A DNA stretch of 64,000 nucleotides from Flavobacteriaceae bacterium. Its GTDB lineage: Bacteria > Bacteroidota > Bacteroidia > Flavobacteriales > Flavobacteriaceae. The translations under genes and the position numbers were made by a program. Location of the stretch: NCBI GenBank assembly GCA_009827225.1, contig WUAI01000006.1:1-64000 (forward strand), written 5' to 3'. The stretch's first letter is position 1; every line of letters starts with the position of its first letter. Below are positions 51,440-59,920 of this stretch, piece by piece. The notes under the pieces are model-generated. The model was not told where the DNA came from and did not search any database. It saw nothing but the letters and a program-made list of their open reading frames with translations.

Positions 51440-51980
51440 TATTGTTTGCTTTAAGTTTTTCGACTTCTTCTATGTTTTGAATAACCTCTTGCAGGAGTTC
51501 GATTCTACTCTGAAAATTGGCGATCATTGCCGTAATTACACGCTTGTCATTACCGCTTTCTTCGAGGTCAATTTTCAGTTTTTCGTATTCTTGTTCGAGG
51601 GTGGTCAGTTGTCCAAGGGCATCATTGACTAGTGCACGGGTCTGTTCGCTTTCGAAGCTTTTCAATGTTTCCAGCTCCTGATTGATGGCAGTAACGAAGA
51701 ACGACTGTGTTTGCTCCATTTCCGGTGATACACCTGCTAAACCTTCCGGTGTTTCTTCATTGTTTTGGAAGAACATTCCGGCAGTTAAAAGGAGTGCAAC
51801 CGTTGCCGCAATCGATAAAGGCTTCCACCAGTTCAGCTTTTTAACCTTAACTTTGGGTGTAGATCCTTTGGATTCCAGTCTTTGGAGAAAACGCTGCTCA
51901 TGGCCCAAAGGGGTTACTTCCTTGTCGAAGGTTCCCTTTAGGTTTTCGAACATTTCGTTTATAGGGTCGTTTTGTTTCAT
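51423..51980 (-). CDS. anti-sigma-factor-like membrane protein
   Basis: 185 residues from MKQNDPINEMFENLKGTFD. An N-terminal cytoplasmic helix-rich part (HEQRFLQRLESKGST) and one membrane helix (WWKPLSIAATVALLLTAGMFF) precede a periplasmic helical region with coiled-coil character (ELETLKSFESEQTRALVNDALGQL...). The start overlaps the sigma stop in the ATGA pattern, so the two are translated together, as usual for sigma and anti-sigma pairs. It likely holds the sigma factor at the membrane until signalled; direct evidence is positional. Confidence 0.78.
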   Translation of the reverse strand: MKQNDPINEMFENLKGTFDKEVTPLGHEQRFLQRLESKGSTPKVKVKKLNWWKPLSIAATVALLLTAGMFFQNNEETPEGLAGVSPEMEQTQSFFVTAINQELETLKSFESEQTRALVNDALGQLTTLEQEYEKLKIDLEESGNDKRVITAMIANFQSRIELLQEVIQNIEEVEKLKANNNEITI

Positions 51981-52525
51981 ACAGTGACTAATTTTTTTCT
52001 TAAACTTTCTTTGGCACGGGAAATCATGGTTCTGCAATTCGCGTAGCTGATGTTCATAATCTCACAAATCTCCTCGTAATCATACCCTTCAATAAAATGA
52101 AGAGACAGAATATTTCTGTAATTATCGTGAAGCTGATCCATCATCTCCAGCAGCTGTCTGCTTTGAACAGAGCCATAATCGTCATCGGCCTCCATAGTGT
52201 ATTCTTCGGTTTCTTCGGAAATATTATTCTCCGACACCTCGGTAAAGCGTTGTGCTTTGCGGTACTGAACAATACTGTTATTCACCACGATCCGCTTTAA
52301 CCACGAACCAAAAGTGGCAGTACCTTTAAAAGTGTCCAGTTTATCAAATGCTGTAATAAACGATTCCTGCATTATGTCTTCTGCTTCGGCAGAGTTCTTA
52401 ACGATACGGAAAGCTGTATTATACATGGCATTCTGATACCGGTTATACACCTCTAATTGGGCCAATTGATTTCCATCCTGACAAAGAACGAGTAACGATT
52501 CTATGGACTGCTTGGTTAGTGTCAA
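51977..52525 (-). CDS. ECF-type RNA polymerase sigma factor
   Basis: 182 residues. Region 2: YNTAFRIVKNSAEAEDIMQESFITAFDKLDTFKG; region 4: LHDNYRNILSLHFIEGYDYEEICEIMNISYANCRTMISRAKESLRKKL. No regions 1 or 3 are present, as in ECF factors. It heads a four-gene cluster (sigma, anti-sigma-like, DUF4097-like, DUF2807-like) that is probably autoregulated. A 215-nt gap separates it from the divergent lon gene. Confidence 0.93.
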   Translation of the reverse strand: MTLTKQSIESLLVLCQDGNQLAQLEVYNRYQNAMYNTAFRIVKNSAEAEDIMQESFITAFDKLDTFKGTATFGSWLKRIVVNNSIVQYRKAQRFTEVSENNISEETEEYTMEADDDYGSVQSRQLLEMMDQLHDNYRNILSLHFIEGYDYEEICEIMNISYANCRTMISRAKESLRKKLVTV

Positions 52526-52740
52526 AAAAACTATTGTTTATTGTAGAGATATATTAGACGACAAATTGTTACACTTTAATTCAGAAAAATAATTTAGCTG
52601 GCATAACAATTGACTTAAAGTTATGGAAATAGTTGTGAAAAGCCACTGTTCACAGGGCTTGAAAGTGAAAATTTAATTGAACCTTAAAATTCAAACACCG
52701 GAATTTTTTTGAATTCTGACAGTTTGTCTCATTATATAAT

Positions 52741-55191
52741 ATGTCGAAATCGAAATTAACCACATTAGACAGTTTGTCATTTCAGGAATTAAATGAAGAT
52801 GCGGAATTAATCCCGTTGATGACCCCAGAGGATGAGGACGCCATGGCAAAGGAAGATTTGCCGGATACTTTGCCCATCCTTCCCCTAAGAAATACAGTAT
52901 TGTTCCCGGGAGTGGTGATCCCCATAACCGTGGGGCGTGATAAATCCATCAAGCTGATCAATGACACCAATAAAGGATCAAAAGTGATCGGGGTGGTATC
53001 ACAAAAAGAAGAGTCCAACGAAAATCCCGATATGAAGGATATTCATCCTATAGGAACGGTGGCTCAAATTCTACGACTTTTAAAAATGCCCGATGGTAAT
53101 ACCACGGTGATCATACAGGGGAAAAAGCGATTTGAAGTATCGGAATTGGTCACCACGGAACCCTATTTAACCGCACGGATCAAGGAAGTGGCCGAAGCAA
53201 GGCCTGCAGACGATAACAAGGAATTTCGAGCGATCATCGATTCCATCAAGGAAATGGCTTTGGAAATTATCAAAGACAGCCCAAATATTCCATCGGATGC
53301 AGCTTTCGCGATCAAAAATATTGAAAGCAACAGTTTCCTGATCAACTTCGTTTCTTCGAACCTTAATATTTCCGTAGAAGAGAAACAAAAACTGCTCGAG
53401 ATAAATGACTTGAAGGAAAGAGCCCTGGAGACGCTCCGTTACATGAACCTGGAACTTCAAAAACTCACACTGCGCATGGATATCCAGTCCAAAGTAGAGA
53501 GTGATATCAATAAACAGCAGCGGGAATACTTCTTGCAGCAACAAATGAAGACCATACAGGAAGAATTGGGTGGATCATCACATGAGGCTGAGATAGAGGA
53601 AATGCGGGCCAGAGGAAAAACCAAAAAATGGAGCAAAGAAGTGGCCGAGCATTTTGAGAAGGAATTGCTGAAGATCCAGCGTATGAATCCACAGGTGGCG
53701 GAATTCAGTATTCAACGCAATTATCTGGATCTGCTATTAGAGCTTCCATGGAACGAATTTAGTGAGGACCAGTTCGATCTGAAAAGAGCCCGCGACATCC
53801 TGGACCGTGACCATTATGGACTCGATGATGTAAAAAAGCGGATCATTGAATACCTGGCAGTGCTCAAACTGCGGAATGACATGAAATCACCAATCCTTTG
53901 TCTTTATGGGCCTCCCGGAGTAGGTAAAACCTCGTTAGGGAAGTCTATTGCCGAAGCTTTAGGACGAAAATACGTGAGAATGTCATTAGGAGGGTTGAGA
54001 GATGAGGCAGAAATCCGAGGTCATCGTAAGACTTACATCGGTGCTATGCCCGGACGAATCGTGCAAAACATCAAAAAAGCCAAAACCAGCAACCCGGTGT
54101 TTGTTCTGGATGAAATTGATAAACTCTCCGTAGGTAGCCAGGGTGATCCTTCGTCTGCCATGCTGGAAGTACTAGATCCGGAGCAGAATGCTTCTTTTTA
54201 TGACAACTTCCTTGAATTAGGTTATGATCTGTCTAAGGTAATGTTTATTGCCACCTCAAACAGCTTGAGTTCCATTCAGCCCGCATTACTGGATAGAATG
54301 GAAATTATCAACGTTTCGGGATATACGATCGAGGAGAAAGTAGAGATCGCCAAGCGGCATTTACTTCCGAAGCAATTGAAAGAACACGGATTAACATCCA
54401 AAGACCTGAAAATCGGAAAACCACAACTAGAGAAGATTGTAGAAGGATATACCCGGGAAAGTGGTGTTCGCTCCCTGGAGAAAAAAATTGCACAAATGGT
54501 GCGATATGCTGCAATGAAGATCGCCATGGAAGAAGAATATGAGCCCAAGATCTCAAATGAAGTGATTATAGAAGTTCTGGGAGCTCCCAAACTGGAAAGA
54601 GATAAATACGAGAACAATGAGGTGGCCGGTGTGGTTACCGGGCTTGCCTGGACACGTGTTGGTGGGGATATTTTGTTTATTGAATCTGCATTATCGAAAG
54701 GTAAAGGGCAGCTCACCATGACCGGGAACCTTGGGAAAGTAATGAAGGAATCGGCGACCATCGCATTAGAATTTGTCAAATCCAATGCGAGCCAATTAGG
54801 TGTTGATCCTTCTGTTTTTGAGAAATACAATATACACATCCACGTGCCGGAAGGGGCAACACCCAAGGATGGTCCCAGCGCGGGTATCACCATGTTAACA
54901 TCCCTGGTTTCCTTATTTACTCAGCGTAAAGTGAAGAAAAGTTTGGCTATGACAGGTGAGATCACTCTTCGTGGAAAGGTGTTACCGGTAGGAGGGATCA
55001 AGGAGAAAATACTCGCGGCCAAGCGTGCCAGGATCAAAGAGATCATGCTTTGTGAGGATAATCGTCGGGACATTGAAGAGATCAAACCGGAATATCTGAA
55101 AGGCCTCACTTTTCATTACGTAAAGGATATGAGTGAAGTGCTGGAAGTAGCCATTACCAAGCAAAAAGTAAAAAATGCCAAGAAACTTTAA
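52741..55191 (+). CDS. lon: ATP-dependent protease Lon
   Basis: 816 residues. N-terminal substrate domain [29 protein letters not shown]+ Walker [10 protein letters not shown] with Lys396; catalytic Ser713 in [11 protein letters not shown] and a likely Lys near residue 756 in [13 protein letters not shown]. It degrades damaged proteins in the cytosol. It is divergent from the ECF sigma operon. No gene lies in the 215-nt spacer, which must carry both promoters. Confidence 0.96.
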   Translation: MSKSKLTTLDSLSFQELNEDAELIPLMTPEDEDAMAKEDLPDTLPILPLRNTVLFPGVVIPITVGRDKSIKLINDTNKGSKVIGVVSQKEESNENPDMKDIHPIGTVAQILRLLKMPDGNTTVIIQGKKRFEVSELVTTEPYLTARIKEVAEARPADDNKEFRAIIDSIKEMALEIIKDSPNIPSDAAFAIKNIESNSFLINFVSSNLNISVEEKQKLLEINDLKERALETLRYMNLELQKLTLRMDIQSKVESDINKQQREYFLQQQMKTIQEELGGSSHEAEIEEMRARGKTKKWSKEVAEHFEKELLKIQRMNPQVAEFSIQRNYLDLLLELPWNEFSEDQFDLKRARDILDRDHYGLDDVKKRIIEYLAVLKLRNDMKSPILCLYGPPGVGKTSLGKSIAEALGRKYVRMSLGGLRDEAEIRGHRKTYIGAMPGRIVQNIKKAKTSNPVFVLDEIDKLSVGSQGDPSSAMLEVLDPEQNASFYDNFLELGYDLSKVMFIATSNSLSSIQPALLDRMEIINVSGYTIEEKVEIAKRHLLPKQLKEHGLTSKDLKIGKPQLEKIVEGYTRESGVRSLEKKIAQMVRYAAMKIAMEEEYEPKISNEVIIEVLGAPKLERDKYENNEVAGVVTGLAWTRVGGDILFIESALSKGKGQLTMTGNLGKVMKESATIALEFVKSNASQLGVDPSVFEKYNIHIHVPEGATPKDGPSAGITMLTSLVSLFTQRKVKKSLAMTGEITLRGKVLPVGGIKEKILAAKRARIKEIMLCEDNRRDIEEIKPEYLKGLTFHYVKDMSEVLEVAITKQKVKNAKKL

Positions 55192-55307
55192 AGTCGGCTG
55201 TTTTCGGACCTTTATTTCTTAATTTCGGGTACTGGAAACCTTTTTTCCCTGCTGAAAATAAATTATACTTGCATTCGTTTTAGTTTTCAAGGAAGCGATA
55301 CCATTGC

Positions 55308-56327
55308 ATGATCAAGAAGCTATTCTTTTTAGGAGCCCTCATACTATGCGTTACTACTTATGGACAAGTGGGTGGTCGGTCGACCTATCAGTTTCTTAAT
55401 CTTCTCAATTCACCACGCCAGGCGGCCCTGGGAGGGAAAGTCGTAACCAATTACGATTACGATCCAACTCAAGGATTATTCAATCCGGCGAGTATCAACC
55501 CTGAAATGGACAACCAGCTGTCGCTTAATTATGTGAACTATTTGGGCGATGTGAACTATGGAACGGCCTCTTATGCCTATTTATGGGACAGAAGGACGCA
55601 GGTTCTGCATACGGGTGTCACTTATATCAACTATGGAAGTTTTGACGGTTATGACGAACAAGGGAATGCTACCAGCAGCTTTAGTGGGGGAGAAGTGGCC
55701 CTTTCATTCGGTCACGCGCGCAATGTTGCCTTTACCAACTTTCATGTGGGTGCCAATGTAAAATTTATTTCCTCAAAATTGGAACAATATTCCTCGTTCG
55801 GAGTTGCGGCCGATATCGCAGTGATGTACGTTTACGAGGATTGGGACCTCCATATAACGGCAGTGGCACGTAATGTGGGAACCCAAATAACCCCTTATGA
55901 AGAAACTTTCGAGAAATTGCCTTTTGAATTGATATTGGGAATATCACAGACGCTTCAAAACATACCCATACGCTGGCATTTTACCTTGGATAATATGCAG
56001 CGTTGGAACATAGCCTTCGCCAATCCCAACCGGGATGAAAGTGATCTCGAAGGCAACACCACTTCCGAAAAGATCAACTTTATCGATAATGCCTTCCGGC
56101 ATATGATCTTTGGACTCGAACTGTTCCCGGAGGGCGGCTTCAACATTAGATTAGGCTACAATGTGAGACGCGGGGAGGAATTGCGAATCGTTGACCAGAG
56201 AGCTTTCGCCGGAATAAGCGCCGGTTTTTCCATAAAACTCAATAAATTGCGACTTAGTTATTCGTATTCGAAATTCAGTGCCGCAGCGGCTTCGAGTTAT
56301 TTCGGACTTAATATGAACCTCCAATAA
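55308..56327 (+). CDS. porQ: type IX secretion system protein PorQ
   Basis: 339 residues with signal peptide MIKKLFFLGALILCVTTYGQ. The sequence GGRSTYQFLNLLNSPRQAALGGK, then GLFNPASINPEMDNQLSLNYVNY, and the closing beta strands (GISAGFSIKLNKLRLSYSYSKF) match the PorQ family, an outer-membrane beta-barrel of the T9SS attachment complex (with PorU, PorV and PorZ). Its stop overlaps the start of cmk by 1 nt (TAATG). Confidence 0.9.
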   Translation: MIKKLFFLGALILCVTTYGQVGGRSTYQFLNLLNSPRQAALGGKVVTNYDYDPTQGLFNPASINPEMDNQLSLNYVNYLGDVNYGTASYAYLWDRRTQVLHTGVTYINYGSFDGYDEQGNATSSFSGGEVALSFGHARNVAFTNFHVGANVKFISSKLEQYSSFGVAADIAVMYVYEDWDLHITAVARNVGTQITPYEETFEKLPFELILGISQTLQNIPIRWHFTLDNMQRWNIAFANPNRDESDLEGNTTSEKINFIDNAFRHMIFGLELFPEGGFNIRLGYNVRRGEELRIVDQRAFAGISAGFSIKLNKLRLSYSYSKFSAAAASSYFGLNMNLQ

Positions 56328-57019
56328 TGCACACCATTACCATCGCGATTGACGGCCATTCTTCCACCGGTAAAAGTACGGTTGCCAAAGAACTCGCAGA
56401 TTATATAGGCTATTTGTACGTAGACACAGGCGCTATGTATCGTGCTGTGACCTTATTCGCCTTGCAGAATGGATGCATTATAGATGATACAGTTGATGAA
56501 GCCGGGCTTATTGAGAAACTGGGAAACATAGAGCTGAGCTTTCAGAAAAATGCTGAAGGCAAAGCTGAAATAATACTGAACGGCAAAAACGTAGAGAAGC
56601 AAATCCGAACCTTAGAAGTATCAGAATATGTGAGTCCGGTCGCGACCATTTCCGAAGTACGAAAGAAACTGGTGGAACAACAACAAAGAATGGGCCAGGG
56701 GCAAGGAGTTGTCATGGATGGCCGGGATATAGGGACGGTTGTTTTTCCGGATGCCGAGCTGAAAGTATTTATGACCGCTTCTCCCGAGGTGCGAGCACAA
56801 CGAAGATACGATGAGCTTCTGGATCGAGGACATGCCATTTCCTATGAGGAAGTATACGAAAATGTGATGGAACGGGATACCATCGATTCTACCCGTGAAG
56901 ATTCTCCCTTGAAACAGGCTGAGGACGCCATTGTGATTGACAACAGCGAGATGAACCAGGAAGATCAGTTCCATGTTCTCCTGCAGTTGGCCAAGGATCG
57001 AATTGCCGGAAGGGTATAA
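56327..57019 (+). CDS. cmk: cytidylate kinase
   Basis: 230 residues. P-loop IDGHSSTGKSTVAKELA; CMP-binding DTGAMYRAV and RDIGTVVFPDAELKVFMTAS; lid region RYDELLDRG. It phosphorylates CMP and dCMP. It begins in the stop codon of porQ (TAATG), and the combination porQ-cmk recurs in related genomes as far as I recall. Followed by a bidirectional hairpin. Confidence 0.95.
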   Translation: MHTITIAIDGHSSTGKSTVAKELADYIGYLYVDTGAMYRAVTLFALQNGCIIDDTVDEAGLIEKLGNIELSFQKNAEGKAEIILNGKNVEKQIRTLEVSEYVSPVATISEVRKKLVEQQQRMGQGQGVVMDGRDIGTVVFPDAELKVFMTASPEVRAQRRYDELLDRGHAISYEEVYENVMERDTIDSTREDSPLKQAEDAIVIDNSEMNQEDQFHVLLQLAKDRIAGRV

Positions 57020-57021
57020 AA

Positions 57022-57044
57022 AAAACCGCCATTCAGGCGGTTTT
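57022..57044. terminator. bidirectional rho-independent terminator
   Basis: AAAACCGCC-ATTCA-GGCGGTTTT is a 9-bp stem with an A-run on its left and a T-run within its right arm. It follows cmk and faces the end of the minus-strand small-gene cluster, so it can stop transcripts from both sides. Confidence 0.8.
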
Positions 57045-57076
57045 GTATATAATGGGGGAAGGCAGCTGTCCTGAAA

Positions 57077-57211
57077 CTATATGATAAAAGGACAATCCAA
57101 TTCGTGCCATTCCTCGGTGCGATAGCCAGCGTCATTCGTCTTATTAAGGAATAAGTCCCTGCGTTGCGCCTCTCGCTTCATTACTCTGTGAATGTTCTGT
57201 ACTATGTTCAT
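57077..57211 (-). CDS. small protein of 44 residues
   Basis: ATG at 57211 to TAG at 57077. The product begins MNIVQNIHRVMKREAQRRDL and ends with EEWHELDCPFII. It lies 36 nt downstream of the second micropeptide gene in the same direction and its frame has no internal stop. Composition is mixed and plausible for a protein. It is the last of three short genes read leftward to the bidirectional terminator. Not recognised; support is weaker than for the two peptide genes because no second copy exists here. Confidence 0.5.
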   Translation of the reverse strand: MNIVQNIHRVMKREAQRRDLFLNKTNDAGYRTEEWHELDCPFII

Positions 57212-57247
57212 CTTTAATTCTTTTAAATTCGTTCGGTCTTAAGCTCG

Positions 57248-57334
57248 TTATCTAAAACGTCTTTTGGAGTTCCATTCAAAACCTAAAGAGTTCTTAGGCT
57301 TTTCAGTTAATGTGTTTTTGTCTAAAGTTCTCAT
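57248..57334 (-). CDS. micropeptide gene, 28 residues, paralogue 1
   Basis: ATG at 57334 to TAA at 57248. The product starts MRTLDKNTLTEKPK, continues N-S, and ends LGFEWNSKRRFR. It aligns without gaps to the neighbour at 57376-57462: 25 of 28 residues identical, three conservative changes. Of 14 differing codons 11 are synonymous, which is what a translated gene under purifying selection would show. The 13-base leader AAAAAACGAACAA sits 2 nt before its start. Basic at the C-terminus. Function unknown and no family recognised. Confidence 0.72.
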   Translation of the reverse strand: MRTLDKNTLTEKPKNSLGFEWNSKRRFR

Positions 57335-57336
57335 GA

Positions 57337-57349
57337 TTGTTCGTTTTTT
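57337..57349 (-). repeat. leader motif AAAAAACGAACAA, copy 1
   Basis: The minus-strand sequence AAAAAACGAACAA lies 2 nt before the start of the first paralogue. The same 13 bases occur at 57464-57476 and 57512-57524. Preceded here by AAATCAAT, as in copy 3. Confidence 0.7.
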
Positions 57350-57375
57350 ATTGATTTGTTGTTTAGCAAAGGGAT

Positions 57376-57462
57376 CTATCTGTATCTTCTTTTTGAATTC
57401 CACTCAAATCCTAATGTTGCTTTTGGTTTCTCTGTTAAAGTGTTTTTGTCTAAAGTTCTCAT
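57376..57462 (-). CDS. micropeptide gene, 28 residues, paralogue 2
   Basis: ATG at 57462 to TAG at 57376. The product reads MRTLDKNTLTEKPK, then A-T, and ends LGFEWNSKRRYR. It pairs with the downstream gene (see 57248-57334). Its leader AAAAAACGAACAA is 1 nt before the start codon. The predicted promoter lies about 118 nt further upstream. It is divergent from rpsA. Possible roles include a toxin, signalling or ribosome-associated peptide; nothing in the sequence decides. Confidence 0.72.
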   Translation of the reverse strand: MRTLDKNTLTEKPKATLGFEWNSKRRYR

Positions 57463-57463
57463 A

Positions 57464-57476
57464 TTGTTCGTTTTTT
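57464..57476 (-). repeat. leader motif AAAAAACGAACAA, copy 2
   Basis: Second identical 13-base motif, directly before the start of the second paralogue. Confidence 0.7.
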
Positions 57477-57580
57477 AAGTCCTCTTTTGCTTTAGCTTAT
57501 GAGGAAAATTGTTGTTCGTTTTTTAATTGATTTACTATATAGACGACCCTAATTTGAAAACGTTACAGTACTATGCATAA
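57477..57580. other. leader of the small-gene cluster, no gene seen
   Basis: Between the paralogue 2 leader motif and the predicted promoter. It contains a third copy of the motif (57512-57524), preceded by AAATCAAT as in copy 1, with no ATG-started frame after it. It may be the remains of a third unit or a regulatory leader. Confidence 0.5.
57512..57524 (-). repeat. leader motif AAAAAACGAACAA, copy 3 (no gene attached)
   Basis: Third identical 13-base motif, not followed by a start codon. Suggests a lost unit or a promoter-near regulatory element. Confidence 0.6.
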
Positions 57581-57610
57581 CAAAGTAGCTATTTAACAAA
57601 TTTTAACAAA
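57581..57610 (-). promoter_or_regulatory. candidate promoter of the micropeptide cluster
   Basis: On the minus strand a TTTG (57607-57610), exactly 19 nt of spacer, and TACTTTG (57581-57587), which is one base short of TAnnTTTG. About 118 nt upstream of paralogue 2. Weak evidence. Confidence 0.35.
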
Positions 57611-57676
57611 TTTAGGCCATTCGATAGGGGAGATTCTTCAATTAAAGCTTGATTATTCTTTCATTTGCCCAAACCC

Positions 57677-57707
57677 TTTGAAAATCAAAAAATAACTTTT
57701 ACTTTTG
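57677..57707 (+). promoter_or_regulatory. promoter of rpsA
   Basis: TTTG at 57677-57680, exactly 19 nt spacer, then TACTTTTG at 57700-57707: the best match to the Bacteroidota -33/-7 consensus in the window. Transcription should begin near 57712, giving a leader of about 160 nt. Confidence 0.75.
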
Positions 57708-57710
57708 CAG

Positions 57711-57872
57711 CCCTCTTGTCGGTATAGTCTGAAAGCAAGAGGAACGTAAAACAAAGAAAACCCTTCTGTGGGATGACCGGTTCACTTTCAGAAAGAACAC
57801 AGAATACAAGTATCGTTAAAGGACACATATAATATTCAATCGAATAGCTCCGTAAACGATAGGACATACATA
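57711..57872 (+). promoter_or_regulatory. structured rpsA 5' leader
   Basis: Contains two 7-bp stems: CCTCTTG/CAAGAGG (57712-57718 with 57736-57742), essentially at the transcript's 5' end, and TTCTGTG/CACAGAA (57764-57770 with 57798-57804). No other gene is seen in these 162 nt. Autoregulation by S1 binding its own mRNA is known in other bacteria and would fit, but is inferred here. Confidence 0.45.
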
Positions 57873-59738
57873 ATGGCTGAAAAAGCAACAAAAGCAAAGG
57901 CATCTAAAGCCAAAGCTGTAAAAGCTGAAGCTGCACCGGAAGAGGCTGTAGCAGAGCAACCAAAACAGGAAGTATCTTTAAAAGAAAGCAATCCTAACAA
58001 ATTCCTAAAAGATTTTAACTGGCACAACTACGAAGAAGGGATCGACCCTGTGGATGACGGTCAGTTGAAGGAATTCGAAAAATTAGTAGCAGAAAATTTC
58101 GTTGACACCCTGGATGACGAAGTAGTAGAAGGAGAAGTGATCCATATCACCGATCGCGACGCTATCATCGACATCAACGCTAAAAGTGAAGGTGTTATTT
58201 CATTAAATGAATTCCGTTACAATCCAGACCTTAAAGTAGGAGACAAGGTAGAAGTATTGATCGACGTTCGTGAGGACGCTACCGGTCAGTTGATCCTTTC
58301 TCACCGTAAAGCAAGAACCATCAAAGCATGGGATCGAGTGAATGCGGCTCATGACGAAGGTACTGTGGTGAATGGTTACGTAAAGTGTCGTACCAAAGGA
58401 GGGATGATCGTTGATGTATTTGGAATCGAGGCATTCTTGCCAGGTTCTCAGATCGACGTGAAGCCTATCCGCGATTACGATATCTACGTAGGTAAGACTA
58501 TGGAATTCAAAGTGGTGAAGATCAACCACGAGTTTAAGAATGTGGTAGTATCTCACAAAGCGCTTATCGAAGCAGATATCGAAGAGCAGAAAAAAGAGAT
58601 CATCTCGCAGCTTGAAAAAGGTCAGGTACTGGAAGGTGTCGTGAAGAACGTGACTTCTTATGGTGTATTCGTTGACCTTGGAGGTGTAGATGGATTGATT
58701 CACATTACCGACCTATCCTGGTCTAGAATCAACCACCCGAATGAGATCGTTGAGTTGGATCAGAAACTAAACGTTGTGATCTTAGATTTCGATGAAGATA
58801 AAACTAGAATCCAGCTTGGATTGAAGCAATTGAAAGCTCACCCATGGGATGCTCTTGGTGAAGAGTTGAAAGTTGGTGATAACGTTAAAGGTAGAGTAGT
58901 AGTAATCGCTGATTACGGTGCGTTTATCGAAGTTGCCGAAGGAGTGGAAGGACTGATCCACGTTTCTGAAATGTCATGGTCTACTCACTTGAGATCTGCC
59001 CAGGACTTTGTAAACGTTGGAGACGAAGTGGAAGCTCAAATCCTTACTCTGGATAGAGAAGAGCGCAAAATGTCTCTTGGTATCAAGCAATTGACGCCAG
59101 ATCCATGGACCGATATCACTACCAAATATCCTGTTGGATCTAAGCACGAAGGAATCGTAAGAAACTTTACCAATTTCGGAGTGTTTGTTGAATTGGAAGA
59201 AGGTATTGATGGTTTGATTTATATCTCAGACCTTTCCTGGACCAAGAAAGTAAAGCACCCAAGCGAGTTTACTAATATTAGTGATACGTTAGAAGTGATC
59301 GTACTTGAATTGGATGTGGAAGGACGTAAGTTGAGCTTAGGTCACAAGCAAACAACCGAAAACCCATGGGATAAGTACTCAGAGGAGTTCGGAGTAGGTA
59401 CTAAGCACACGGCTAGCATCACTGAGATGGTAGACAAAGGAGCGATCATCGACTTTAATGACGATATCACTGCTTTCGTACCAAAGCGTCATTTAGAGAA
59501 GGAAGACGGTTCAGACCTTAAGAAGGGAGAAGAAGCAGAATTCCAGATCATTGAGTTCAACAAAGAGTTCAAGAAAGTGGTAGCTTCTCACATGTCTATC
59601 CATAAAGAAGAAGAGGCGAAGATTGTGAAGCAGGCCGCTAAGAAGGCTGCTAAGCAAGCGGAAGAGGCTAAACCTACCTTAGGAGACGCCAACGCCAAAC
59701 TTCAGGAATTAAAAGATAAAATGGACGGTAAGAAATAA
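57873..59738 (+). CDS. rpsA: 30S ribosomal protein S1
   Basis: 621 residues. A Lys/Ala/Glu-rich N-terminal extension of about 50 residues precedes six S1 RNA-binding repeats: GEVIHITDRDAIIDINAKSEG, GYVKCRTKGGMIVDV, GVVKNVTSYGVFVDLGGVDGLI, GRVVVIADYGAFIEV, GIVRNFTNFGVFVELEEGIDGLI and ASITEMVDKGAIIDF. The C-terminal tail is basic and Ala-rich. S1 helps mRNAs bind the small subunit. Strong promoter and structured leader upstream; a GAAA-loop terminator downstream. Confidence 0.96.
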   Translation: MAEKATKAKASKAKAVKAEAAPEEAVAEQPKQEVSLKESNPNKFLKDFNWHNYEEGIDPVDDGQLKEFEKLVAENFVDTLDDEVVEGEVIHITDRDAIIDINAKSEGVISLNEFRYNPDLKVGDKVEVLIDVREDATGQLILSHRKARTIKAWDRVNAAHDEGTVVNGYVKCRTKGGMIVDVFGIEAFLPGSQIDVKPIRDYDIYVGKTMEFKVVKINHEFKNVVVSHKALIEADIEEQKKEIISQLEKGQVLEGVVKNVTSYGVFVDLGGVDGLIHITDLSWSRINHPNEIVELDQKLNVVILDFDEDKTRIQLGLKQLKAHPWDALGEELKVGDNVKGRVVVIADYGAFIEVAEGVEGLIHVSEMSWSTHLRSAQDFVNVGDEVEAQILTLDREERKMSLGIKQLTPDPWTDITTKYPVGSKHEGIVRNFTNFGVFVELEEGIDGLIYISDLSWTKKVKHPSEFTNISDTLEVIVLELDVEGRKLSLGHKQTTENPWDKYSEEFGVGTKHTASITEMVDKGAIIDFNDDITAFVPKRHLEKEDGSDLKKGEEAEFQIIEFNKEFKKVVASHMSIHKEEEAKIVKQAAKKAAKQAEEAKPTLGDANAKLQELKDKMDGKK

Positions 59739-59760
59739 TCGTTTGTTTTAATCATATTCG

Positions 59761-59789
59761 AAAAGCCTTTCAGAAATGAAGGGCTTTTT
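59761..59789 (+). terminator. rho-independent terminator of rpsA
   Basis: AAAAGCCTTTCA-GAAA-TGAAGGGCTTTTT: a 12-bp stem with one wobble, a GNRA-type GAAA loop and a T-run. Confidence 0.85.
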
Positions 59790-59795
59790 CTTTTG

Positions 59796-59872
59796 GGCGT
59801 TCCCTCCTTCGCCGAAGTAACTACAGCTGTGGAGGCCGAAAAGCTACGGAGGGTCGGGCTATCCGCTATATC
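59796..59872. repeat. GC-rich intergenic palindromic element
   Basis: The stretch beginning GGGCGTTCCCTCC and ending GGGTCGGGCTATCCGCTATAT has a CCCTCC/GGAGGG pairing at 59802-59807 with 59848-59853 and further internal inverted repeats. Its style resembles dispersed intergenic elements I remember from other Flavobacteriaceae; it has no coding content. Confidence 0.5.
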
Positions 59873-59874
59873 CA

Positions 59875-59920
59875 TGAAGTAGTCGTAAAGTGAGCTGCGC
59901 TCTACTTTATTGCTACTTCA
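59875..59920. repeat. 8-bp inverted repeat with interior stems
   Basis: TGAAGTAG (59875-59882) pairs with CTACTTCA (59913-59920), and inside it AAAGT/ACTTT and GAG/CTC can also pair. A strong hairpin without the T-run of a terminator. Confidence 0.55.

Noticed and set aside
57264-57530. An 88-codon plus-strand frame across the micropeptide region
   Set aside because: It runs antisense through the two micropeptide genes and their leaders; it is low complexity and hydrophobic, with no promoter, and is explained by the other strand.
57685-57903. A 72-codon minus-strand frame over the rpsA leader
   Set aside because: It crosses the rpsA promoter and leader and the start of rpsA, has no promoter of its own and no recognisable product.
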